Shown here piece by piece: positions 51,574 through 60,952 of a DNA stretch of 64,000 bases (positions within the stretch are counted from its first letter, which is position 1; every line of letters starts with the position of its first letter). Origin of the DNA: Acinetobacter corruptisaponis (GTDB lineage Bacteria > Pseudomonadota > Gammaproteobacteria > Pseudomonadales > Moraxellaceae); the NCBI RefSeq assembly GCF_030053775.1, contig NZ_CP125669.1, positions 1,793,962 to 1,857,961 of the forward strand, written 5' to 3'. The notes under the pieces are model-generated. The model saw only the letters and a program-made list of their open reading frames with translations, was not told where the DNA came from and ran no database searches. The position numbers and the translations under genes were made by a program.

Positions 51574-52773
51574 TTATATGGCTGCATTCAATAGTTGATG
51601 TACGCCTTGCCCTGCCGCTCGCCCTGTGGCAAAACAGGCAGTCAGTAAATATCCACCTGTCGGTGCATCCCAGTCCAGCATTTCCCCACAGCAAAATATA
51701 TAGGGATTGGACTGCAATTGCAGTTGTGAAGATAAGGCTACTTGCTTTACCCCACCTGCACAGCTAATCGCTTCCTCAATTGGGCGGAAACCATCCAGGG
51801 CAATGCTTAACTGTTTGATCTGCCTTGCCATCATTTCAGGCTGTGACCACAGATTTTTATCCACCACTTCTCGTAGTAAATTGATCTTCACATGGTCCAA
51901 ACCTGCCTTACGCCAAATATTGGTAATGGACTGCTTTTTATTGCCCTGCAATTTCTTTTTTAATTGTTCAATCGTAATATCAGGGAGTAAGTCCAGATGC
52001 AGTTGCAAGGGCTGATTCTGGGCTGCAAGCTGTCTTAACTCACGTCCCAGTTTATAAATAACTCCACTTTCCAAACCATAATGCGTCACCACAATATCGC
52101 CATGCGTTTGCTGGTCAGGCTGTACCCATGCATTGACACGCTTGAGTGGCTGGCCAAAACAGTCCTGCATAAACGGTGACCAAGCCTTTAACACACCAAC
52201 ATTGCTGGCCTGAAATGGCTTAATTTCATTTGAGGATAACCAGTGTTGCCAGCCACCATCGCTGCCCAACTGCGGCCATGACACTGCACCACAGGCCAAG
52301 ACAATCGTGTCATAACTTTTTGTGAATGATTGGGTTTGATTTTCAACGATTAATTGATTACCAGACAACGCCACACAACGATGGCGATAATGAAATTTCA
52401 CGCCATCCGCCATTAGACGTTTTAACCAAGCTCGCAACAATGGCGCGGCTTTCATCTCCACAGGAAATACCCGCCCAGAACTGCCAATGTAGGATTCAAT
52501 GCCCAGCCCGTGCATCCAGTCCTGAATCCATGCAGCATCGCATTGCTTAATCCAGGGGCCTAGCCATTCAGCATGGTCATAACGCTGTATAAACGTTTCG
52601 ACAGGCTCGGCATGGGAAATATTCAGTCCCGTTTTGCCTGCCATTAAAAACTTGCGGGCCGCTGATGGTTTTTGCTCATAAACCTCAATATCGTAGTCGT
52701 ATTGACTCAGCACTTCAGCCGCCATCAATCCTGCTGGGCCTGCGCCAATAATCGCAATACGCTTAGTCGGCAT
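51574..52773 (-). CDS. NAD(P)/FAD-dependent flavoprotein, TIGR03862/HI0933-like
   Basis: The N-terminus is an FAD Rossmann fold (RIAIIGAGPAGLMAAEVLSQ). KFLMAGKTGLNISHAEP is the hallmark of the HI0933-like and BaiN group. The C-terminal DWDAPTGGYLLTACFATGRA contacts FAD. The 399-residue protein is cytosolic; the substrate is unknown. I chose the ATG at 52773 with AAGGGC upstream; it overlaps the end of the trmB-like gene by 11 bp, so the two are likely cotranscribed. Confidence 0.88.
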   Translation of the reverse strand: MPTKRIAIIGAGPAGLMAAEVLSQYDYDIEVYEQKPSAARKFLMAGKTGLNISHAEPVETFIQRYDHAEWLGPWIKQCDAAWIQDWMHGLGIESYIGSSGRVFPVEMKAAPLLRAWLKRLMADGVKFHYRHRCVALSGNQLIVENQTQSFTKSYDTIVLACGAVSWPQLGSDGGWQHWLSSNEIKPFQASNVGVLKAWSPFMQDCFGQPLKRVNAWVQPDQQTHGDIVVTHYGLESGVIYKLGRELRQLAAQNQPLQLHLDLLPDITIEQLKKKLQGNKKQSITNIWRKAGLDHVKINLLREVVDKNLWSQPEMMARQIKQLSIALDGFRPIEEAISCAGGVKQVALSSQLQLQSNPYIFCCGEMLDWDAPTGGYLLTACFATGRAAGQGVHQLLNAAI

Positions 52774-53410
52774 CAGGCTGCCCTTGTATGTTTCGCCCCT
52801 GCAACGGTGCAAAATCATCAAAACGGGTCTGATAGTCCTGTGGTTTGGTGATCACTAACTGCTGACACAGCTCACCACGTTGCAGATACTTGATCTCAAA
52901 ATGGGTACGGGCCGAGTCTGTTGCAATCTTTTGTTTTTCATAAGGCAATTTCCACACATCAATGAGCTGTTGCTCTGCCTCATCAATATATGCTGGAATG
53001 TTGCTCGCCAGCGTAATCGTACCATTCGGTTTTAGGCGGGAAAGCAGGAATTCGAAAAATGGCATGTTCAACCAGCGTTGTGCTGGATTATGCGGCTCTG
53101 GATTGGGATAGAGAATAAAAAACTGTTCAACCTGTACTGGAAACAGGGCATGCACCACCCAAGGCAAGGCATCGGCATGGATGGGATTTAAATGTTCACG
53201 CGGTTCCTGTTGATGCTGTTTTTTCATCGCCACAAACTTTTCTCTGGTTCGTTCAATTGCATATAACGTTGCCTGCGGATGTTCAGCAGTGAACAACAAG
53301 GCATGCCTGCCTTTTCCAGCCCCAATCTCCACGCAGATTGGGATATCTGGAATCGGCTGAAAATCACGTGGTGCCTGCATGCGTTGTGCTTGAAATTGAC
53401 GAATCGACAT
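52763..53410 (-). CDS. TrmB-like SAM-dependent methyltransferase
   Basis: This 215-residue Rossmann methyltransferase has the SAM motif CVEIGAGKGRHALLFTAEHP and the acidic loop YAIERTREKFVAM. It resembles tRNA m7G46 methyltransferase TrmB, but the usual catalytic D-P-W-P/H-K-K-R-H-x-K-R-R block is replaced by LYPNPEPHNPAQRW. It may therefore be a paralogue with another substrate rather than the housekeeping TrmB. It heads a unit with the flavoprotein gene and is divergent from yacG. Confidence 0.72.
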   Translation of the reverse strand: MSIRQFQAQRMQAPRDFQPIPDIPICVEIGAGKGRHALLFTAEHPQATLYAIERTREKFVAMKKQHQQEPREHLNPIHADALPWVVHALFPVQVEQFFILYPNPEPHNPAQRWLNMPFFEFLLSRLKPNGTITLASNIPAYIDEAEQQLIDVWKLPYEKQKIATDSARTHFEIKYLQRGELCQQLVITKPQDYQTRFDDFAPLQGRNIQGQPDAD

Positions 53411-53501
53411 AATCCCATCAAACTATCTATAAATCGGCATAAGTCTAACAACTCACCTGACGTTTGCCTAATCTATTTACTTGCTGCCTTAGGAATTTTC
53501 C

Positions 53502-53693
53502 ATGCCCCGTACCTTTCCCTGCCCTCGTTGTGGCCAGCCAAGCACATGGGAAAATAATGATTTTCGTCCATTCTGCTCAGAACGCTGTAAATTGATTGAT
53601 CTGGGTGCCTGGGCAAGTGATGAATATAAACTCCCAACTCAGGATGCGCCTCAGGCGGATCTCAAACGCCATGAAGATGATTATGAGGATTAA
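53502..53693 (+). CDS. yacG: DNA gyrase inhibitor/zinc-ribbon YacG
   Basis: This 63-residue protein has the four-cysteine zinc site of Yac[15 protein letters not shown] and [17 protein letters not shown], followed by a charged tail. In E. coli YacG binds GyrB and blocks DNA binding by gyrase. It is often found near coaE and pilD, but not here. It is divergent from the trmB-like gene. The gene is short and intact. Confidence 0.93.
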   Translation: MPRTFPCPRCGQPSTWENNDFRPFCSERCKLIDLGAWASDEYKLPTQDAPQADLKRHEDDYED

Positions 53694-53967
53694 TCATCTT
53701 CCTTATTTAAAAGGATAAGAATAGGATTCACTACTTATCCCATGCCTGTTTTATAAAAATAATTCTTAATAAAAACTTACATATTTTAAATATGAGAATT
53801 ACATCACAGTAATTTACTTTTTTTTGACCTTATGCAAATCTTTATTCCATAAGCCATATAAACCAATCAACTATTACAAATTAAATATCGCGCTGGTTTA
53901 TTTTTGACCATTTTTTATAAGAAGTCAGCGTAGTGAATAAAAAAATTAAATTTATCAGGAAGTGACA

Positions 53968-55704
53968 ATGAATAACTATATTCCCTACCAGCTTAAGGTG
54001 TTGGCAACACAGATTGATCCCAATTTAGACCTCCATTGGCAAGATGCATTACAGGTTCTGTTTTCCAAGGCATCTCCAGCAGAATGGGAAAATATCTGCC
54101 AGGATATTTTGCAACTTAAAAAAATTCACTGGAACAGAAAAGAGCATACTTTTTCATATCTGGCAAAACATGACTTTCATTTGCTCACTGAAAAGATTGC
54201 ATATGCACATATCAAGCTGCTGACGACCAGAATTGCAGGCTCTCTGGAGAAACTAAGGAAATATAACGACATCCATGACATTTCTGACTATCTGGAGAAT
54301 ATTCTCAGCCAGATTCACCAGATCGACACTGAAGATGATTTTGACCTACAGGAACAAAAGAAACTGATTTTAAGGGAATTCATCTACGCCGCAGCCCAAA
54401 TCATTTTGGCAAAGCAAGAAATCGACCTGCCAGCCAACCAAAGGCATATAGATACAGTGGTGATCAAGACATTCATCACCGAAGTGTTCCTCAAACAACA
54501 GCTTTTAAAATACACATTCAATATTCTTCGCTCGCATCAGCTCAGGGAGGAAAAAGACCATATCCTCAAATACTTTTTATATAAACAGCAGAAGTCCAGA
54601 CAACTGGATATTGTCAAAACCTCAAAATATATCTTTGCACTGGCACCTAGCCCAGAAAGCCAGATGAACACCTTTTCCATTCGCCGATTCTTACAGGAGG
54701 AAAAATTTGAGGCATGTGAGAACATTTACGTCAACTCAGCCATCCTGCATTTGGATAAGATTGAGGATGAGGCACATCTTGAGCAATTCCAGTGGCAGGT
54801 TGGCCGAATTGTGACGATTGATGTGCAGGTCAATCATTATGTGTCCGATATTGTCCGCAACATCGAACTGTATACCCATAAAACCCTGATTCCCTTTCTC
54901 ATGGAACCACTCAACCCAAGTGGTGTATTTCTTGAAAAACTGGTTGAGCAACGGCTGATTGATTTTGAACAGAAGTTATGCACCAACATTCTTGAGCCGA
55001 TTGCAGATGCCCTAAAACATGCGGTACACCACATAGATGAATGCAATTATCTCTATATCAGTGTGAAGCAGACTTTGGATGAGCTGATCCGCCATTTCAC
55101 CGAGTTTCAGTCACAGCCCTCAATCATCTTCAACAAACAGGTGATCCTGTTCATTGCCCGACTCAAGTCCTATGCCACTTTGTTGCAAAAAAGACATTCC
55201 GATGTATTTACCGTGTTTTCTTATGATGAATGGAAAAAACATCATACTGAGGCCCTGGAACCGACCAATATCCTAAAGGATATTAGTATCAGCTCCCTAC
55301 AGGAGTACAAAGATGCCTTTTATGAGCTCAAGGAAAATCAACGCCAGCTGAAACAGAGCTCGTCTTTTTTAAGCAAGCTGCTGAATAAACCACAGAAGAT
55401 CAAGGACAATATTCTTAAACTCAAGCAGAAAACCTCTCAAATCAAGAAACATGCCCATCAGGAGATTATCCGTATCCAGCGTCGTTTTCCGTCCCTGACG
55501 GTGTATCTGGAATTTGAGTCACTGATCTCAGTCAACCACAAAGAACGACACTACGCTTTTCCAACAGGAGACAATGGAATTACCCGCCTGCCCATTCTGA
55601 TCCAGATCCCAGAGGACAAAGCCTCTTTTGACTTGCAGAGCATTTGCAACCATTTAAATTTTGACCTGAATCTGGCCAACCAAAAATGGTTAGAAACGGT
55701 TTAG
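53968..55704 (+). CDS. Large hypothetical protein, mostly helical
   Basis: I do not recognise this 578-residue soluble protein. It is rich in Leu, Ile, Lys and Gln. Likely coiled coils lie near residues 435-510 (SSLQEYKDAFYELKENQRQL, ILKLKQKTSQIKKHAHQEI). The C-terminal 70 residues look more globular. It has no signal peptide or membrane helix. AGGAAG stands before the ATG at 53968; a GTG at 53962 is in frame. It is monocistronic, with AT-rich DNA before it and repeat copy B starting 32 bp after it. Confidence 0.65.
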   Translation: MNNYIPYQLKVLATQIDPNLDLHWQDALQVLFSKASPAEWENICQDILQLKKIHWNRKEHTFSYLAKHDFHLLTEKIAYAHIKLLTTRIAGSLEKLRKYNDIHDISDYLENILSQIHQIDTEDDFDLQEQKKLILREFIYAAAQIILAKQEIDLPANQRHIDTVVIKTFITEVFLKQQLLKYTFNILRSHQLREEKDHILKYFLYKQQKSRQLDIVKTSKYIFALAPSPESQMNTFSIRRFLQEEKFEACENIYVNSAILHLDKIEDEAHLEQFQWQVGRIVTIDVQVNHYVSDIVRNIELYTHKTLIPFLMEPLNPSGVFLEKLVEQRLIDFEQKLCTNILEPIADALKHAVHHIDECNYLYISVKQTLDELIRHFTEFQSQPSIIFNKQVILFIARLKSYATLLQKRHSDVFTVFSYDEWKKHHTEALEPTNILKDISISSLQEYKDAFYELKENQRQLKQSSSFLSKLLNKPQKIKDNILKLKQKTSQIKKHAHQEIIRIQRRFPSLTVYLEFESLISVNHKERHYAFPTGDNGITRLPILIQIPEDKASFDLQSICNHLNFDLNLANQKWLETV

Positions 55705-55735
55705 CCTAATTAGGTTAACCTGAGTTCGACAAGGA

Positions 55736-55962
55736 ATATGATACTCGGAAGCGTCATCCGCAATTGTTTGAGACAGGACCCTGTTAGTAAAGTGTTGTTT
55801 CTGCGAATCATTAAGTTAGCTGACGGTAGTCAACGAGTTTTGCGGATGACAATGGTTTTGCCTACTTTTGCCGAAACAAAAGTAGGTCGAGCCGACGGCT
55901 TATCCTGAAATTGGATGATAACTCGGCAGGATTCCACCAAAATATTTTTTTCAATAAGTTAA
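55736..55962 (+). repeat. Dispersed repeat, copy B
   Basis: This is inverted relative to copy A at 50226-50453. The hairpin CCTACTTTTGCCGAAACAAA(AGTAGG) is at 55861-55886, and the wider inverted repeat GTCATCCGCAA/TTGCGGATGAC at 55753-55763 and 55840-55850. A 56-codon frame (55738-55908) is open here and in copy A. Confidence 0.9.
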
Positions 55963-56045
55963 GTAAATCTTTAAGTAGAACTCGGGTTAAGCTAAGGTTT
56001 TCTTCATAAACCTCATACTTTATAAAGAAGAATTAATCATTCAGA

Positions 56046-56690
56046 TTAACCTGCTTTGCTTGCCACAAAAGGATTAAATTGCTTTTCATAACCAATGGTG
56101 CTCATTGGCCCATGCCCTGAAATAAATTGTGTTTCATCAGGCAAACTAAAACATTCACGCTGGATAGAATCCAGCAATTGCTGGTGATTTCCTTTAGGAA
56201 AATCAGTACGCCCAATCGAACCCTTGAACAGGACATCGCCCGTCCATAATAAGCCATGTTTAGCATTGTAGAACATCACATGGCCTGGGGTATGACCAGG
56301 CGCAAAACGCACCTCAAACTCATCCTCACCCAGTTTCAGCACTTCACCACCCTCTAGCCACTGATCGACCTTGACGGGTTGTGGAATCGGGAAGCCATAA
56401 CGTGCCGAAACTTCCTGAATCATGTCTAGCCAGAATTGATCCTCTTTATGTGGGCCAATCACAGGCACTTTCCATGTATCAACCAGCTCACCGACCGCAC
56501 CTGCATGATCAAGATGTCCGTGGGTGAGCCATAGCGCTTTCACATTCAGGCCCAGAGCTTCGACTTCTTTTTTCAGCACTGCCGCATCACCGCCTGCATC
56601 AATCAAAATCGCGTCTTTGGTTTCACTGTCCCATAAAATCGAGCAGTTTTGTTGAAAGGCAGTCACAGGGACAATTTTGACTTGTAGCAT
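56046..56690 (-). CDS. Metallo-beta-lactamase-fold hydrolase, YcbL/glyoxalase II-like
   Basis: This 214-residue single-domain protein has H-x-H-x-D-H in LTHGHLDHAGAV, and APGHTPGHVMF and LLWTGDVLFKGSIGRTDFP give the other metal ligands. It lacks the C-terminal substrate domain of long glyoxalase II, as in E. coli YcbL. Thioester hydrolysis is the likely chemistry. It lies 23 bp downstream of hemH on the same strand, so they are probably one operon. Confidence 0.9.
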   Translation of the reverse strand: MLQVKIVPVTAFQQNCSILWDSETKDAILIDAGGDAAVLKKEVEALGLNVKALWLTHGHLDHAGAVGELVDTWKVPVIGPHKEDQFWLDMIQEVSARYGFPIPQPVKVDQWLEGGEVLKLGEDEFEVRFAPGHTPGHVMFYNAKHGLLWTGDVLFKGSIGRTDFPKGNHQQLLDSIQRECFSLPDETQFISGHGPMSTIGYEKQFNPFVASKAG

Positions 56691-56713
56691 AAAAACCTCT
56701 GGCTAAAACGCAG

Positions 56714-57730
56714 TTAACGGTGGGCTAAGGTATGGGTTAGGGCATCAAGATTAGCCTGAACCAGACTGGCAAGCAAATCAATATGTGCCTGATCGGTATT
56801 CAGCGCAGCAATATAGGCATATTCACCACCGCCCGCATGCTGGAAAATCTCCTTATTCTGCATCGCCAACTCTTCCAGCGTTTCCAGACAATCCGCCGAA
56901 AATGCGGGACTAATCACCTGCACGGACTGAACCTTTTGCTTACCCCATTGTTGTAATAACTGATCGGTATAGGGCTTGACCCATTCCTGTTTTCCGAAAC
57001 GTGATTGGAAACTAATCGCCCATTCCTCATCTTTCAGATGCAAGGCATCTGCAACTAAACGGGCAGTGATTCGGCAACGGTCGGCATAAGGATCACCCTT
57101 GTCCGCATAAGGCTGGGGAATGCCATGAAATGACATCAATAACTTTTCAGGCTTGCCATGTTCAGCCTGATAGTTGAGAACACTATCCGCCAATGCCTGA
57201 ATAAACAGGGGATGCTGGTAGTAATCCTTGATGAGGGTCAGTCCTGGCAAATGGCGCTGCTGTGGAATCCATCTGGCAAAGGCATCATACAATGGTGCAG
57301 TTGAGGTGGCTGAATACTGGGGAAATAGTGGTAAAAGAATCACATGCTCTTGCCGTGTTTTTTCCAGTTGTGCCAAGACATCATAAATGCTCGGTTGCCC
57401 ATAAGTCATCGCAGGGACAACCGTGAGGTCAAACTGATGATTTTCTTCCTGCAAACGTTGCTTAACCAAACGTGTTTGTTCAAGCACAATTTCCCGCATT
57501 GGGGAATCTTTGGACCAGACCGATGCATAAGCTTCGGCAACCCGCTTAGGTCGAAAAGTCAGTACAAACAGATGCAGGATAATCCACCACAGTAATTTGG
57601 GGATTTCAATGACACGGGTATCGGATAAGAACTGTTTTAAGAAACGACGTACTGCTGGCACAGTGGCTTGGTCTGGCGTACCTAAATTTGCTAAAACCAC
57701 AGTCACTTTGGGTTTTGGTGTCGCTGACAT
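56714..57730 (-). CDS. hemH: Ferrochelatase
   Basis: Ferrochelatase inserts iron into protoporphyrin IX in the last step of haem synthesis. The translation starts [20 protein letters not shown] and contains [17 protein letters not shown], the catalytic histidine in [12 protein letters not shown], and the acidic [16 protein letters not shown]. The length of 338 residues is normal for proteobacteria. It is followed by the YcbL-like gene in the same operon. HemW and KatA in this window also depend on haem. Confidence 0.95.
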   Translation of the reverse strand: MSATPKPKVTVVLANLGTPDQATVPAVRRFLKQFLSDTRVIEIPKLLWWIILHLFVLTFRPKRVAEAYASVWSKDSPMREIVLEQTRLVKQRLQEENHQFDLTVVPAMTYGQPSIYDVLAQLEKTRQEHVILLPLFPQYSATSTAPLYDAFARWIPQQRHLPGLTLIKDYYQHPLFIQALADSVLNYQAEHGKPEKLLMSFHGIPQPYADKGDPYADRCRITARLVADALHLKDEEWAISFQSRFGKQEWVKPYTDQLLQQWGKQKVQSVQVISPAFSADCLETLEELAMQNKEIFQHAGGGEYAYIAALNTDQAHIDLLASLVQANLDALTHTLAHR

Positions 57731-58069
57731 ACATCGCTTCCGCTATAGCTGAATTTCTCCAGTTACTTTAGCAGTTTTACCGCACTTTTTTAAATTGGAT
57801 TTAGGGTCTGCTGACATTTCACAGATGCTTGCGACAGAGGACATTTTTTAGACGGTACAAGGCATGACTTATGAGATTTAGCTACTCTAAATGAATAAGG
57901 CATAACGCAGTAACGGCAAAAAATGTCCCTGTCCCGCAGGGTTATGGCTAAAACTGCCCCAAACTTCGTTATGAAACTTGACTAGGGGGTCGGCCATTAC
58001 CTGCGTTTCATGCCTTATTTGTGTGGTTTTAGCCTATAACGCAAGGCATGGTTGAAATATCAGCAGCCC
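57731..58069. other. Intergenic region with interleaved inverted repeats
   Basis: About 340 bp lie between the end of the DUF4062 gene and hemH. No gene is seen; the region holds two overlapping inverted repeats at 57894-58040. Confidence 0.5.
57894..58040. repeat. Two interleaved inverted repeats
   Basis: Arm 1 AATAAGGCATAACGCAG (57894-57910) pairs with CTGCGTTTCATGCCTTATT (58000-58018 region). Arm 2 GGTTATGGCTAAAAC (57940-57954) pairs with GTTTTAGCCTATAAC (58026-58040). The arms alternate, so both can pair only as a pseudoknot or as alternatives. Confidence 0.6.
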
Positions 58070-59098
58070 CTAGTGCATGGTCTTAAACTGAAAAACCCGA
58101 TTGCTGTCCAGTATGTTGCTTTCCAGAAGCTTCTGCCCTTTTGCGGTCAGTTGCCACAGCATGCGTTGGCGGTCATCCCGTCCTGTCGGCACAATCCACT
58201 CATTCTGACGCATCTGCAACTTGATTTCATGCAAGGCACGGATATTCACCTGTGCACGAGATACCGCATGCGCCCTTGGCATTTCCTTACGCGCATCATC
58301 CAGACCCGTTTCATTGAGATATTCGTTCATGCGCTTGGAAAAATATTCTTCAGGCGTTGGAATCACAAATGATGAACCAAGCACATTCAGTAATTGTGCC
58401 CAGGTCATTTTACGGTGTGGTTTGACTTCCTTGAAATTACCATCCTGATAGGCATGCATACGGTATTCAAATGCATATACTTCATGCATGGATACCTTTG
58501 GTACACTGGTAAGTGGATCAGCTTCCCGACTGCCCATTTCAGTTTCAAGCTGTTTAACCTTGGCACGCAAGGCATCAATTTCATCCCGCAACACCTGGGT
58601 GTTTTGTGGACGAACCCACCCCACCACAGGATAGCGTTCCAGCATTTGCGGCATACTGGAGCGAACGGCAAGCTCCAGATCCCTTAAGCTACGATAAGTA
58701 AAAACCTGATCAACTTCATGTTGCAGCTGTTTTCTAAACTCTTTGAATTTTTCTTTTAGCTCATTTTTGTGGTCATGCAGTTTTGCTTCGCGTGATTCTG
58801 GCTCTTCGTGCATAAACACAATCACGGGTTTCTGTTTGGTCATGGCATAGATATATTCCAGATGCATATAGCCCACACCTGAAACGGACTGCTCACCATA
58901 CTGGCTACCCAGCAAAATCACCACGTAATCACAGTCATCAATCTGTCTGCGGGCAATGGAGGTGCTCAAGGGTGTACGCTGCTCCAAGCCCCACGAAAAG
59001 AACCCCATTCCAACCAGCGTTTGGGCCAAAACCGCCCGTTCTGGTTGCATTTCATTGCCAGACGTAGAAATAAAAACCTGATAACGAGTATCTTGCAT
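58070..59098 (-). CDS. DUF4062-domain protein
   Basis: The N-terminal 170 residues match DUF4062, a TIR-related fold: YQVFISTSGNEMQPERAVLA, then DYVVILLGSQYGEQSVSGVG and LEYIYAMTKQKPVIVFMH. A coiled coil (about 175-195, LRDEIDALRAKVKQLETEMG) and a C-terminal winged-helix-like region follow. DUF4062 proteins occur in signalling and defence settings, but no partner gene is adjacent. It lies 103 bp downstream of murI. Confidence 0.82.
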   Translation of the reverse strand: MQDTRYQVFISTSGNEMQPERAVLAQTLVGMGFFSWGLEQRTPLSTSIARRQIDDCDYVVILLGSQYGEQSVSGVGYMHLEYIYAMTKQKPVIVFMHEEPESREAKLHDHKNELKEKFKEFRKQLQHEVDQVFTYRSLRDLELAVRSSMPQMLERYPVVGWVRPQNTQVLRDEIDALRAKVKQLETEMGSREADPLTSVPKVSMHEVYAFEYRMHAYQDGNFKEVKPHRKMTWAQLLNVLGSSFVIPTPEEYFSKRMNEYLNETGLDDARKEMPRAHAVSRAQVNIRALHEIKLQMRQNEWIVPTGRDDRQRMLWQLTAKGQKLLESNILDSNRVFQFKTMH

Positions 59099-59129
59099 AG
59101 GCTAGGTCCCAATTCACTTATCAATAACC

Positions 59130-59149
59130 CTTAAGCCGTTTCGCTTAAG
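59130..59149. terminator. Weak hairpin between murI and the DUF4062 gene
   Basis: CTTAAGC and GCTTAAG form a 7-bp stem around CGTTTC. Direct repeats TTATCAATAA flank it. Terminator function is uncertain because there is no clear T-run. Confidence 0.35.
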
Positions 59150-59201
59150 CCTTATCAATAATAACCCCAATAAAATCTTGAATATGAATCAACTGACGCG
59201 T

Positions 59202-60080
59202 TTAGGCGCCCATATCATCCAAATTCTGAATCGTCCATGTTAATTGTTCTGGCATGAGATGCTGGAGTACCGATTTTAACTCAACAGCATTATGACCACT
59301 GGCATAACATTCAATACGTGTAACATTATGACTTATTTTGTCACATAATAACCTATTTTTTATCAAAATATAGGCTGTTTGTCGCGCAACTGCCTGTCCA
59401 GAATCAATTAATTTTAACTTTTCATCAAAAACCTGATGAATTGCATCCCTTAAAAAAGGATAGTGAGTACATCCCAGCACTAAAAAATCCGCGCCCTGCT
59501 CCACCACAGGCTGCAATATATCCTGCAACACATCCAGACAGGCCTGACTCATTTGCTGTCCCGCCTCAACAAAAGGCACCAGTTCCAGACTGGTGACTTT
59601 TAAAACCCGAACGCCAGCAGGTTCGGCAAACCTGCTCATCACATCCTTGATGAGCTGTCCGCGAAAGGTTGCAGGTGTCGCCAGCACAGCCACCACTTTC
59701 GAACGTGTTTGCAGCACGGCGGGCTTTAATGCAGGCACCAATCCCACAATCGGAAAATGCTCGCCATAGTAGTCACGTAGGTAGTCCAGACTAAATGCCG
59801 ATGCAGTATTGCATGCCACCACCGCAATCTTACAGCCCTGCCGATACAGCCACTCAATCGCACGCGCTGTTAATTGTCGAATTTCCTGATCTGAACGGGC
59901 CCCATAAGGTACATGCGCGGTATCGGCATAGTAGAGAATCCGTTCGTTGGGTAAATGTCGGGCAATCTCCTGCGCAATCGACAAGCCTCCAATGCCTGAA
60001 TCAAAAACCCCAATCGGCGCATCAGAGGATGCATGTGGCATGGGGTCAGCCAATACGGGCAGGGATTGGACAGCAGTCAT
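59202..60080 (-). CDS. murI: Glutamate racemase
   Basis: MurI makes D-glutamate for peptidoglycan. The translation has IGVFDSGIGGLSIAQEI, ILYYADTAHVPYGARSDQEI, the catalytic cysteine in VVACNTASAF, and the second in LGCTHYPFLRDAI. The length of 292 residues is a little above the usual because of an N-terminal tail of about 20 residues (MTAVQSLPVLADPMPHASS). A start at the second ATG (MPHASS) would be nearer the family norm. It lies 47 bp after the DUF1285 gene on the same strand. Confidence 0.94.
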   Translation of the reverse strand: MTAVQSLPVLADPMPHASSDAPIGVFDSGIGGLSIAQEIARHLPNERILYYADTAHVPYGARSDQEIRQLTARAIEWLYRQGCKIAVVACNTASAFSLDYLRDYYGEHFPIVGLVPALKPAVLQTRSKVVAVLATPATFRGQLIKDVMSRFAEPAGVRVLKVTSLELVPFVEAGQQMSQACLDVLQDILQPVVEQGADFLVLGCTHYPFLRDAIHQVFDEKLKLIDSGQAVARQTAYILIKNRLLCDKISHNVTRIECYASGHNAVELKSVLQHLMPEQLTWTIQNLDDMGA

Positions 60081-60127
60081 ACAAATACATTAACACTGTG
60101 GTTTCTTCACTCTTTTAAGCTTAAACC

Positions 60128-60688
60128 TCAGGTGCTTAAATGCAAGACCAAATCACCACTTTTTAATGTTAAAACCGTCTCACCCTGTGCATTTTCAGAC
60201 AAACTGCCATAGTTTACAAGGTGATAAAAACTTTGACGCTGAATCAGGGCATTCATTCCAAAACGAACATGCACATAAGGACGTAATTCATCCTCCCCAG
60301 CTTCATTTGGATAGGCACGCATAAAAACTGGGTGCCGCTCATCCACAATCACCACATCCTGATTGCTGGTGGTGAGCTGCAAATAGCGCTTGCCCTCTAT
60401 CTCAACCTGATCCACCTGGTTGATTAGCAACGGTTCATCCTCAACCTCAATTTCAATCTGCTCAACAGGTGTTTTCAGGTAAAACTTTCCATCCTCTTTC
60501 CACAGCACCTTGCTAAACAGGTCGAGTAAAGCCTGCCGCTTGACCAATTGACCTTCGTGCCACCATTCTCCATTGGCTTTTATCTTTAGATCCATTTTGC
60601 CGCAATGCTTTGGATGCCACTGGTCTAAAGGTGGAATTGACCTTTTGTGACTTTGCTGTACATCTTTTACGTATTGTGCAATGCTCAT
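60128..60688 (-). CDS. DUF1285 family protein
   Basis: This protein matches DUF1285: PPLDQWHPKHCGKMDLKI, then GEWWHEGQLVKRQALLDLFS, LKTPVEQIEIEVEDEPLLIN, and YVHVRFGMNALIQRQSFYHL. These are small two-domain beta proteins of unknown role, possibly ligand-binding. I chose the ATG at 60688; a GTG at 60712 would add eight residues. It is upstream of murI on the same strand and may share its promoter. Confidence 0.85.
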   Translation of the reverse strand: MSIAQYVKDVQQSHKRSIPPLDQWHPKHCGKMDLKIKANGEWWHEGQLVKRQALLDLFSKVLWKEDGKFYLKTPVEQIEIEVEDEPLLINQVDQVEIEGKRYLQLTTSNQDVVIVDERHPVFMRAYPNEAGEDELRPYVHVRFGMNALIQRQSFYHLVNYGSLSENAQGETVLTLKSGDLVLHLST

Positions 60689-60952
60689 TAAGTTTTTATC
60701 ATCAGAAAACACGATTTTTCCCTTATTTTGTAGCGAGTCTGGTGGAGAATCATTTTCATTTATCGTCGTTTATGCCTAGCTGACGAGAAAATATGACCGC
60801 TCAGCCAATTGGCGAGTCCAAGGTTTAAAACTATACTATCCCAAACGTTTGCAAGTACAATAGTGTCTTTGTGCTTGGCAATACAGAACACTCATGGCAG
60901 CACCGAATCGCAATATTACGGTTGCCACCCTTAAAAATATGAGGAGTCCTAC

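Noticed and set aside
58070..59098. DUF4062 gene considered as a TIR-type defence system
   Set aside because: No nuclease, helicase, cyclase or effector gene adjoins it and the neighbours are core genes (murI, hemH).
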